From JAJTHY01 sp964458795 (GTDB taxonomy: Bacteria > Pseudomonadota > Alphaproteobacteria > Rickettsiales > Midichloriaceae): a DNA stretch of 20,703 nucleotides. The translations under genes were made by a program, and so were the position numbers. Below are positions 1-6,780 of this stretch, in pieces. The DNA lies in NCBI GenBank assembly GCA_964458795.1, contig CAYWJW010000026.1, positions 1 to 20,703 on the forward strand. Reading direction: 5' to 3'. Every line of letters starts with the position of its first letter. The stretch's first letter is position 1. The notes below the pieces were generated by a model. That model was not told the origin of the DNA. It saw nothing but the letters and a program-made list of their open reading frames with translations, and made no database searches.

Positions 1-32
1 TCTTCAGCTTTTTCTTTGGATATAAGCCAAGT

Positions 33-443
33 CTAATGATATAAATGTTCACTTGGATGTTCTCTTGCATCATTTCTCCAAATTATTTGTTGCTGAGCTT
101 CTTGAAAAAACTCTTCATCAACAAAAGCTATTCTAGTATCATCCACTATATAATCTTTTATTCTTGTTATTTCTTGTCCATTTACTATTAATTTTTCAAC
201 CCTTCCTTTTATTTCAGCCCGATAAAATGAATTGGGTTTCTGTATAATAATAAACTCATGTTCGCATCCAGCACGCTCATCATTATCTTCGGCTGAATCA
301 TATGATTTTTTCACATATGACACAGCGTATTCTTCATCTGTAACTTGTAAACTTTGATCTAAAAAGCTTGCTGGCTTAAATGGTTTAGACTCTATTGCTT
401 TTTCCTCTGTAGTTGTATTTATTATTATGACTTCTTCTTTCAT
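33..443 (-). CDS. Hypothetical acidic soluble protein (136 aa)
   Basis: I do not recognise this protein. It is 136 residues, rich in Glu/Asp, and has no signal peptide or membrane segment, so it is probably cytoplasmic. The second half (FYRAEIKGRVEKLIVNGQEI and the stretch after it) alternates hydrophobic and charged residues and looks like a small beta-rich fold. Its ATG overlaps the stop of the upstream 200-aa gene in a TAATG junction, and an AGAGG ribosome-binding sequence lies just before it, so the two are very likely translationally coupled and may act together. The pair is transcribed away from the type IV secretion operon. That context makes an accessory or secreted product conceivable, but nothing in the sequence proves it. 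Only 32 bases of window follow its stop, and I see nothing identifiable in them. Confidence 0.7.
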   Translation of the reverse strand: MKEEVIIINTTTEEKAIESKPFKPASFLDQSLQVTDEEYAVSYVKKSYDSAEDNDERAGCEHEFIIIQKPNSFYRAEIKGRVEKLIVNGQEITRIKDYIVDDTRIAFVDEEFFQEAQQQIIWRNDAREHPSEHLYH

Positions 444-1045
444 TATAGACCTCTTTCAGGTGTTAGTTCATCGGTTAATTTGGTTTTATAATTCGGATAA
501 ACTCTCGGATTATATCTGTCAGGGTTAGATGCAAAACACTCCACGTAATCTCTTAAAGTTAGTTCCCTATTATCCTTTGGTCTTTCTCTATGTATTATTT
601 TATTAACTATATATGTTGTACATAAGACTAAGATTCCCTGTGATAGTGGTTTATAAGGTTCTGGCGGATTCAAAGCATAATGTATTAATAGATTAAGCCC
701 TATAAAACTGGCTGCTGTTGCTGTCATTAGAGCAAACTGTCCTAAGAAAAATTGGATATCCGCAGGGTTCACTTTAGGGGTTGTTGTTACACAAGTAAGT
801 TTGGGGTAAAAAGGCGCTATAATACGTTTCATATCTTCTCTAGCCAATCTCTCAAAATAGTCTCCCTTTATTTGTTCTTCATATTTGGGAAAATCTTCTT
901 TAAATTGCTTCCTATATTGCGCAGCTTTAGCTTTTCTATGAGTCTCCTTTGCAGCTTTAATTCCATCTTCTGTAGCGTCTTGTATATTAGCTTTATATTG
1001 TCTTCGCATTTCTGCCCAAGCAGCTTTTCTTTCTTCATCACTCAT
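443..1045 (-). CDS. Hypothetical membrane protein with basic N-terminal region (200 aa)
   Basis: I do not recognise the family. Residues 1-75 are highly charged and probably helical, with many Lys, Arg, Glu and Ala (for example KAAKETHRKAKAAQYRKQFK), suggesting a cytoplasmic coiled or amphipathic segment. Two hydrophobic stretches follow, about 98-122 and 134-151, separated by a short Pro-rich turn (NPPEPYKPL), which predicts a membrane hairpin. The last 50 residues are polar again, so both ends would lie on the same side of the membrane. The ATG is preceded by GGGG about 8 nt upstream and by a good promoter at 1073-1101. Its stop overlaps the start of the 136-aa gene by one base (TAATG). An antisense frame over 752-1096 exists, but its composition and lack of start signals make it the shadow. 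Confidence 0.72.
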   Translation of the reverse strand: MSDEERKAAWAEMRRQYKANIQDATEDGIKAAKETHRKAKAAQYRKQFKEDFPKYEEQIKGDYFERLAREDMKRIIAPFYPKLTCVTTTPKVNPADIQFFLGQFALMTATAASFIGLNLLIHYALNPPEPYKPLSQGILVLCTTYIVNKIIHRERPKDNRELTLRDYVECFASNPDRYNPRVYPNYKTKLTDELTPERGL

Positions 1046-1072
1046 AACATTAACCCCAAAATTATTTCACGA

Positions 1073-1101
1073 ATAATCATTTGTATCAAAAGGTAAGTCA
1101 A
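1073..1101 (-). promoter_or_regulatory. Predicted sigma70-type promoter for the 200-aa/136-aa gene pair
   Basis: Read on the minus strand there is TTGACT (1101-1096, five of six matches to the -35 consensus), a spacer of exactly 17 nt, and GATTAT (1078-1073, four of six matches to the -10 consensus). Transcription would start near 1066, giving a leader of about 20 nt before the ATG at 1045. Spacing and position are both what one expects, but this is a pattern match only. Confidence 0.55.
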
Positions 1102-1192
1102 CTTCTGAAATGTTAAGATTTACATTTTTAAATAATCAATTGTTATTTAGAGAATTTCTATATATATTGCTGCCCTACACAAATATTTTTTT

Positions 1193-1208
1193 ACCTGTTT
1201 TAACAGGT
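1193..1208. repeat. Short perfect inverted repeat
   Basis: ACCTGTT (1193-1199) and AACAGGT (1202-1208) are perfect inverted copies with two bases between them. The element sits in the divergent intergenic region and its right arm forms part of the first copy of the 12-bp direct repeat. It could be a regulator-binding site or a small RNA hairpin; there is no U-tract after it on either strand that would make it a clear terminator. Confidence 0.5.
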
Positions 1209-1253
1209 GGAAGGCCCATTTTTCCTGGGTTTGTTTTTAAATAACAGGTGGAA
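1201..1253. repeat. 12-bp direct repeat, 41-bp period
   Basis: The sequence TAACAGGTGGAA occurs at 1201-1212 and again, identical, at 1242-1253. A start-to-start distance of 41 bp is close to four helical turns, so the copies lie on nearly the same face of the DNA. Only the first copy is paired with an inverted arm (ACCTGTT at 1193-1199). A CCCA...TGGG mini-palindrome (1215-1229) lies between the copies. Confidence 0.55.
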
Positions 1254-1286
1254 ACAGGGGTTTTCCTAGCTCCAAGGACTTTCATA

Positions 1287-1301
1287 TTGCATTTATTGCA
1301 A
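1287..1301. repeat. Small palindrome TTGCA/TGCAA
   Basis: TTGCA (1287-1291) and TGCAA (1297-1301) are inverted copies around a 5-base AT-only centre. The size suits a dimeric regulator site, but it could be chance in AT-rich DNA. Confidence 0.3.
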
Positions 1302-1313
1302 CATCTCGAAAAG

Positions 1314-1334
1314 ATCCTGAAACGAGTTTAGGAT
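1314..1334. repeat. Imperfect palindromic element (ATCCTGAAAC type)
   Basis: ATCCTGAAAC (1314-1323) is followed after GA by GTTTAGGAT (1326-1334), an inverted copy lacking one base. From memory, it resembles the intergenic palindromes built on GATCCTGAAAC...GTTCAGGATGA that are scattered through many alphaproteobacterial genomes. TCCTGAAA recurs at 1352-1359. I infer that this is a decayed copy of such an element; copy number cannot be seen from one window. Confidence 0.45.
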
Positions 1335-1421
1335 GATCAGAAGGGGATGGGTCCTGAAAATGACTACTCAGCGCAACTTTTGCTTTAAGCTTTAGGCATA
1401 CTTCTTTTATCTTACATTTAT

Positions 1422-1430
1422 TAGTATAAC
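1422..1430 (+). promoter_or_regulatory. Possible -10 element for the vir operon
   Basis: TAGTATAAC contains TATAAC at 1425-1430, five of six matches to a -10 box, about 85 nt before the favoured virB3 start. No good -35 hexamer lies 16-18 nt upstream (TTCTTT at 1402-1407 is the best-placed candidate). The call is weak. Confidence 0.25.
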
Positions 1431-1514
1431 CCGTTTTTTTGGCCTATGGAAGTCCCTGTGCAAAATTTTTATTGTGTATTGATGGTTATCTTATTACTCT
1501 CTACCCATAGAGGA

Positions 1515-1829
1515 ATGGTAATTGAGGCGGCTGTGGCATCTGAAAGTAAAGTTAAGGTTGACCCCTTGTTTGTAGGTCTTACACGTCCCCCTCTTTTATT
1601 CGGAGTAAGTTATACCTATTTTGTGGTAAATGCGCTTGTTAGTATGGTCGCTTATATTGCTACATCGAATTTTAAGTTTTTGGCGATGGCAGTGCCCATA
1701 CATTTTTTAGGGCTATATATTTGTTCAAAAGAACCACTGTTTATTGAATTATTCAAGGTTAAAGCTGATAAATGCTCAAGGTGCAGGAACAGATTTTACC
1801 ACGGCGCTAACAGTTATGATCCATTTTGA
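1515..1829 (+). CDS. virB3: Type IV secretion inner-membrane protein VirB3
   Basis: VirB3 is a small inner-membrane subunit that works with the VirB4 ATPase and VirB6 in the type IV secretion channel. The family signature is clear: DPLFVGLTRPPLLFGVSY, then two hydrophobic stretches (about 36-55 and 57-70), and a rickettsial-type tail with CSRCRNRFYHGANSY, in which a CxxC pair precedes the conserved GANSYD end. The start needs thought. The frame is open from ATG 1446 (127 aa), but that extension has no ribosome-binding sequence and is not typical. ATG 1515 gives 104 aa and sits directly behind AGAGGA, which is too close to be ideal. GTG 1533 gives 98 aa, nearest the usual length of about 95-105, and has GAGG five bases upstream. 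I annotate 1515 and regard 1533 as equally likely. The gene ends 2 nt before the virB4 ATG. Confidence 0.9.
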   Translation: MVIEAAVASESKVKVDPLFVGLTRPPLLFGVSYTYFVVNALVSMVAYIATSNFKFLAMAVPIHFLGLYICSKEPLFIELFKVKADKCSRCRNRFYHGANSYDPF

Positions 1830-1831
1830 AT

Positions 1832-4273
1832 ATGCGAAACCTACTTGATATTCTGCAATTTAGGCTTAGAAGGCAACGTGCTGTTAGAGAAAACATAGCT
1901 GCATCTGAATATCCAGCTAGTGGTTTTATACCTTACTTGGGATACTGGAATGAAAATACGGTGATTACCAAAGACAATTCGTTAATGCAATTTGTTAAGG
2001 TCAATGGCTTCTCTTTTGAGACAGCGGATGACGAAGACTTGGATATTAAAAAAGAGCTAAGAAATATGCTCTTTAAGGGCTTAGGCAACGCGGGCATTGG
2101 GTTATACTTCCATATTGTTCGCAGAGAACAGCCAGCATATCCAGAAGATTATGCAGCAGTTGATATGCCAGATGGGTTTGCTCTTTATTTGGATAATCGT
2201 TGGGTTGACAGGCATAAGTACAAAAAGTCTTATGTTAATGAGCTTTACATATCGATAAGTAAAAAACCAGCTTCATCAGGGGTACTTTCAGGTGTTGAAG
2301 ATATAGTAAAAAAAGTTATCCGTGGCACTGATAGAAAGGCGTGGCAAGCCAGCATGCAAGAGCTTTTTGAAGAGTTGGAAGAGGCTACAGGTCGCGTGAT
2401 GAATTCTCTTAGAGATTATTCTCCCCAGCTTTTAGGCGTTGTAGAAACTGAGGAAGGTGTTTTTTCCGAGATATCGGAGTTCCTAGGCTCTATCATTAAT
2501 TGTGGTGAGCTTGCGCAATATAGAGTGTCTCAGCAGCCTATTGCCAAACAATTATGCAACCATCGTATGTACTTTGGTCGTAAGGCGATAGAGCTAAAGC
2601 GGCATGATGGAAGAAGTAAATATGCTGGACTCATAAGTGTTAAGGAATATGGTCCAAAAACTTGGGCAGGTTTTCTGGATGCATTCTTACAGATGCCATT
2701 TGAATTTGTGATCACACAATCATTTGAATTTATCGATAGACAGGTTGCAATAACAGGCATGCAGCTTCAGCAAAATCGAATGATTCAAGCAGGAGATAAA
2801 GCAATATCGCAGATAGAAGATATAAGCGTTGCTCTTGATAAGGCTATGGGGGGTGATATAGGCTTTGGTAAGCACCACCTCACAGTGCTGTGCATGGCTG
2901 AAGATCCAAAAGAGCTAGAACATGTTCTTTCCATAGCTGCAGTCGAAATTACCAATACTGGATGTATCGGTGTTAGAGAGAAGGTCAACATGGAGCCTGC
3001 ATTCTGGGGACAATTACCAGGTAATTTTGACTTTTTAGTGCGCAAAGCTACGATAAATACTTCGAATTTGGCAGCGTTTAGCTCCCTGCATAATTTTCCG
3101 GTTGGCAAAGCGCGTAATAATCATTGGGGTAATGCGGTTACAGTCTTGGATACGACATCAGGTACTCCATTTTACTTTAACTTCCATGTGCGTGATGTTG
3201 GGCACACTGTTATAATTGGGCCAACTGGTTCAGGTAAAACGGTTTTGATGAATTTCTTATGCGCACAGGCGCAAAAATTTAAATGTCGCTTATTCTTTTT
3301 TGACAAAGATCGTGGTGCAGAAATTTTTATCCGAGCGCTTGGTGGGCAATACACTATTATAGATCCAGGAAAGCAGTGCGGGTTTAACCCACTGCAATTG
3401 CCAGATAATGGAGAGAATAGAAATTTCCTGTCTGAATGGCTTAAATTGCTCGTTTCAACTACTGGGGAACAGGTTAATGCAGATGATATAGCTACAATAA
3501 GCAATGCGATAAATGGTAATTATAAGCTTGATAAGAAGGATCGCAAACTTTCCAGTATAGCTCCATTCTTCGGGTTAGGCGGTCCCGGAACTTTAGCTGG
3601 GCGTCTTGCTATGTGGTATGGAAATGGATCGCATGCTAGAGTTTTTGATAATGATGAGGACGTTATTGACTTTAACAAAGCATCGGTCTTTGGATTTGAA
3701 ATGGCTGAGCTTCTTAGAGACAAAGCTTCTTTAGGCCCTGCGCTTTCATATATATTCCATCGCATCAATATCTCACTAGATGGTACCCCCACCATGATAG
3801 TATTAGACGAGGCTTGGGCATTGATAGACAACCCGGTATTCGCACCAAAGATTAAAGACTGGCTTAAAGTGTTGCGTAAGCTTAATACCTTTGTGGTATT
3901 TGCGACTCAAAGTGTGGAAGATGCGAGCAAGAGTGCGATTAGTGATACCTTGATTCAGCAAACTGCAACGCAAATTTTCCTACCCAACTTAAAGGCAACT
4001 AGTGTATATAGAACGACCTTTATGTTAAGTGAGCGTGAGTTTCAGTTAATTAAGACCACTGATCCTGGAACTAGATACTTCTTGATTAAACAAGGGAATG
4101 ATTCTGTAATAGCCAGAGTGGATTTATCTGCTATGACAGATGTGGTAAACGTTTTGTCTGGGCGTGCCAGTACTGTTGGCATACTTGATGAGGTAAGAAA
4201 ACAAAGTGGTGATGATCCAAACGTATGGATCCCAATATTCAATAAGCGAGTTCAGGAATTATCTGAGGAATGA
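1832..4273 (+). CDS. virB4: Type IV secretion ATPase VirB4
   Basis: VirB4 is the large cytoplasmic-face ATPase that powers assembly of, and substrate transfer through, the type IV secretion channel. At 813 residues from this ATG it has the usual rickettsial length. The N-terminal half matches the CagE/TrbE/VirB-type domain. The C-terminal half is a RecA-like motor with Walker A GPTGSGKT (about residues 463-470) and Walker B MIVLDEAW (about 655-662), followed by the FVVFATQSVEDA motif typical of the family. I chose ATG 1832; a TTG at 1826 overlapping the virB3 stop would add only two residues. The stop overlaps the next start in ATGA, implying coupled translation. No truncation or missing catalytic residue is visible. 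Confidence 0.97.
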   Translation: MRNLLDILQFRLRRQRAVRENIAASEYPASGFIPYLGYWNENTVITKDNSLMQFVKVNGFSFETADDEDLDIKKELRNMLFKGLGNAGIGLYFHIVRREQPAYPEDYAAVDMPDGFALYLDNRWVDRHKYKKSYVNELYISISKKPASSGVLSGVEDIVKKVIRGTDRKAWQASMQELFEELEEATGRVMNSLRDYSPQLLGVVETEEGVFSEISEFLGSIINCGELAQYRVSQQPIAKQLCNHRMYFGRKAIELKRHDGRSKYAGLISVKEYGPKTWAGFLDAFLQMPFEFVITQSFEFIDRQVAITGMQLQQNRMIQAGDKAISQIEDISVALDKAMGGDIGFGKHHLTVLCMAEDPKELEHVLSIAAVEITNTGCIGVREKVNMEPAFWGQLPGNFDFLVRKATINTSNLAAFSSLHNFPVGKARNNHWGNAVTVLDTTSGTPFYFNFHVRDVGHTVIIGPTGSGKTVLMNFLCAQAQKFKCRLFFFDKDRGAEIFIRALGGQYTIIDPGKQCGFNPLQLPDNGENRNFLSEWLKLLVSTTGEQVNADDIATISNAINGNYKLDKKDRKLSSIAPFFGLGGPGTLAGRLAMWYGNGSHARVFDNDEDVIDFNKASVFGFEMAELLRDKASLGPALSYIFHRINISLDGTPTMIVLDEAWALIDNPVFAPKIKDWLKVLRKLNTFVVFATQSVEDASKSAISDTLIQQTATQIFLPNLKATSVYRTTFMLSEREFQLIKTTDPGTRYFLIKQGNDSVIARVDLSAMTDVVNVLSGRASTVGILDEVRKQSGDDPNVWIPIFNKRVQELSEE

Positions 4274-6759
4274 ATAATATTACTAATAATGGATGGATCT
4301 CTAAAGTCGCAAGTTGCGTTCTTGCGGCAATTTGCATGATCTTTATATACCTACCTCTTACATCTGCGGCTGATGATGCAGTACCATTTGACTGGGATGC
4401 ACATAATTCATCATTACTCAATTGGGAAACGTATTATAATAGTAAGGCTGCGACAGATAATTGCTTTAACAGTGGTAAAATTTTATGGAATAGCTCCGAG
4501 CTAAACCAAACCTATATGCCAGGAACTATCACCCGGAATGAGAAGCCGCCTGCTGCGGGCGGGCAAGGGACAGCCATTTTCAGCTCTGTTGCAACCTTTG
4601 CTAGTATGGGAGTATTCCTAGCCAATCCTTTAGGATGGGCTGCTGCGATTTTAGTGGCTGGGATTGAGATGGCTGTAATGATAGATGCATGTACGAATAC
4701 ATATGTTGTAGCGCCGCATGAATGGTTTAATAGACAGAATGGTAAGAAGTGTAAGTTTGTAGGTGGAGTGGCAACCTATGTGGATCCGGATGCACTAAGC
4801 GTGAATGATGTTCCATTCTTTTATCACTGTGACCCTATGTATGATCCAATCGACAAGGCAAAAGGAGGCAGCGGTGGGCTCAGCACCGGGAATGATAAAG
4901 ATGCTTCGTTTATTGGTAGAACCTATGGATATATGGGTGCAGCGTCACAGTATTGTACAGGGACTTTAAGACAGTATGGTGAAAAGGCTAAAAAAGATGG
5001 AATGGTAGGTAAGATAGTTGTTGAATCAGCTCCATGGATTACCAGGCTTTCTCAATATCATGACTGTTCAACAGCAGATAACACGGCTGGCCGCTGGACT
5101 AAATATTTTGGGCCGGAAGCTACTCAGGAATACGTTTACCCGCTCAAGCTATATTCTTACTATAAGATGTTTGATAAAAGCGGCAAAATTAGAATGTGCG
5201 TAGCTTCTATCTACACTATGTTCCCTGTTAGAATTGCTTGCGGCACCATTGCCCCCCCTGGAGATGAAAGTACGATTGATCCGTTCCTTAAAGCTTATGT
5301 TTCTGATACCAGATGCGCCTATTTGATTGAGCCACGAAAAGATCTACAATCCCTTGGAAGTTCGCTTAGTCAAACGGATCAGGATGGCGTATCACGAAAG
5401 TCTGTGAAATTATTCTTGCAGAGCGATTTCCACTTTACCAGTACGGTGGTTGGTTGTTTAAAAGATATGATAATGAAGGTATTCATTAAAGTGCCTTCTG
5501 GGGCGGGTGTATATGGTGAGAAGCCTTTCTTCCAAAAGGTCCAAGAGCGCCTTAAAGGGATAGTGCTAGCCGTTTTAGTGCTTTATGTTGCACTTACTGG
5601 TGTGAAGATTATGACGTCTCCTGAGCCTCCTAAAAGAAATGAATTGATAATGATGATAGTCAAGCTAGCTCTGGTATTCTATTTTGCAGTCGGGACTGGC
5701 TTTTATGAAGTTGATAAGAAAGGTAATGTAACTGGGCTATTCCCGCAGCTTATGACGGTTACGGATGAGCTCGCGAATATGTTCTTGGAGGCGCAGAATA
5801 ACAATGAAGGCTTAGGTTTCTGCTCATATAAATACAATGGCAAGAACTTGCTTGGTGAAAATTTGTATCAAGGTAGTGGAGCGACAAACACTGTAGGGTT
5901 TGATGGCGTTAAGCTTACGTTCTGGGATTTGATCGACTGTAAGCTTATCAACTATCTCAATGTAGGTTCTTGTAACTATTCCGCTTCAGGTATGGTGCTA
6001 GCTTGGCTTGTTGGAGTAGCTTTTTGGGTGTCGGGATATGGATTCCTACTTTCGATGGCATCGCTTGTATACTGCTTCCTGATATTACTAGTTATATTCA
6101 GGTTTACTCACATATTCATACTTGCGCTGATTACAGTAACTATACTGCTGTTCCTCGCACCTATTTTCATACCGTTTGTATTATTTGAAGCAACTAAGGG
6201 TATATATGATAAATGGATGAAGACGATACTGGGGTATTTGATATATCCTGCATTATTGTTCGCCTTCCTCGCTATTATGTTGGCCACAATGGATTCCGTA
6301 TATTATGGTGACTTTAAAGGAACTACTAAAAGTAGCGGGCAACCAATAAATCTGAAGACTGCGTGTGATAAAGTAGACTCAATATATTGCATTGCAATGT
6401 CTGGTATTGTTACAAACTCAAATGATGCATGTGATATCTCACCAGGAACGGTATCTAATAAATGGATAATTTGGGATCAAAAAGTATCATATCTAGGCGA
6501 AAAATCGGTATTAAAATCGGAGGTTGCGACCAAGCTGTTTAACCCGATGCTTAAGCTTATGTTATTTGCGTTCCTGTTCTACTTATTTATGGGTGCAGTA
6601 TCGCAGTTCCTAGCCTCACTGCTCACTGTACAAGATATAGGTGGAATGGCCAAAGGCGGTGTTAATGCGTTCGGTGCTATTGGCAACATAGGTAGCGGTG
6701 CGTGGTCCGGTGCAAAAGGAGCTGTTGGGTTGATGTCACAAAAGAAAGAAGAAAAATAG
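4270..6759 (+). CDS. virB6: VirB6 family channel protein, first paralog (VirB6-1)
   Basis: VirB6/TrbL proteins are polytopic inner-membrane components of the type IV secretion channel. At 829 aa this is far longer than Agrobacterium VirB6 (about 295 aa), as usual in Rickettsiales. A signal-like helix (about 10-33, ending TSA) starts it, then a long region with many Cys and an extra hydrophobic stretch at about 102-140. The membrane core runs from about 428 to 785, with helices near 429-447, 458-477, 574-638, 652-673 and 761-785. The family motif APIFIPFVLF...TK...D.W.K lies at about 630-651, and a Gly-rich, Lys/Glu tail ends the protein. Translation starts inside the virB4 stop (ATGA) behind GAGGA. 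Its N-terminal half differs from those of the other two paralogs, so its external contacts probably differ. Confidence 0.93.
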   Translation: MNNITNNGWISKVASCVLAAICMIFIYLPLTSAADDAVPFDWDAHNSSLLNWETYYNSKAATDNCFNSGKILWNSSELNQTYMPGTITRNEKPPAAGGQGTAIFSSVATFASMGVFLANPLGWAAAILVAGIEMAVMIDACTNTYVVAPHEWFNRQNGKKCKFVGGVATYVDPDALSVNDVPFFYHCDPMYDPIDKAKGGSGGLSTGNDKDASFIGRTYGYMGAASQYCTGTLRQYGEKAKKDGMVGKIVVESAPWITRLSQYHDCSTADNTAGRWTKYFGPEATQEYVYPLKLYSYYKMFDKSGKIRMCVASIYTMFPVRIACGTIAPPGDESTIDPFLKAYVSDTRCAYLIEPRKDLQSLGSSLSQTDQDGVSRKSVKLFLQSDFHFTSTVVGCLKDMIMKVFIKVPSGAGVYGEKPFFQKVQERLKGIVLAVLVLYVALTGVKIMTSPEPPKRNELIMMIVKLALVFYFAVGTGFYEVDKKGNVTGLFPQLMTVTDELANMFLEAQNNNEGLGFCSYKYNGKNLLGENLYQGSGATNTVGFDGVKLTFWDLIDCKLINYLNVGSCNYSASGMVLAWLVGVAFWVSGYGFLLSMASLVYCFLILLVIFRFTHIFILALITVTILLFLAPIFIPFVLFEATKGIYDKWMKTILGYLIYPALLFAFLAIMLATMDSVYYGDFKGTTKSSGQPINLKTACDKVDSIYCIAMSGIVTNSNDACDISPGTVSNKWIIWDQKVSYLGEKSVLKSEVATKLFNPMLKLMLFAFLFYLFMGAVSQFLASLLTVQDIGGMAKGGVNAFGAIGNIGSGAWSGAKGAVGLMSQKKEEK

Positions 6760-6780
6760 TTAAGTTAAATATTTAGATGG

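Larger units (their letters stand above)
1046..1514. other. Non-coding divergent control region between the hypothetical pair and virB3
   Basis: About 470 bases without a convincing gene. The left end holds the minus-strand promoter. The middle (about 1190-1340) holds an ACCTGTT/AACAGGT hairpin, a 12-bp direct repeat, a TTGCA/TGCAA palindrome and an imperfect ATCCTGAAAC palindrome, all listed separately. The right end is T-rich and must contain the promoter and leader of the secretion operon. An ATG at 1446 opens a frame continuous with virB3 and would add 23 residues, but it has no ribosome-binding sequence and the added residues do not belong to the VirB3 family. Confidence 0.6.

Noticed and set aside
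752..1096. Plus-strand open frame of 114 codons
   Set aside because: Antisense to the 200-aa gene, full of Phe/Ser/Ile as expected from reading a Lys/Glu-rich gene backwards, and without start signals.
1190..1340. CRISPR-like array or riboswitch
   Set aside because: There are only two copies of a 12-bp repeat, no regular spacers, and no recognisable aptamer core.
1046..1445. dif site or replication origin near the xerD/ftsK-containing segment
   Set aside because: I looked for a dif-like 28-mer with two inverted 11-bp arms and for DnaA-box clusters and found neither.
1446..1514. Signal-peptide-like hydrophobic N-terminus on VirB3 (MVILLL region)
   Set aside because: It arises only if the unsupported ATG at 1446 is used. 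VirB3 proteins lack cleaved signals and start near DPLFVGL.
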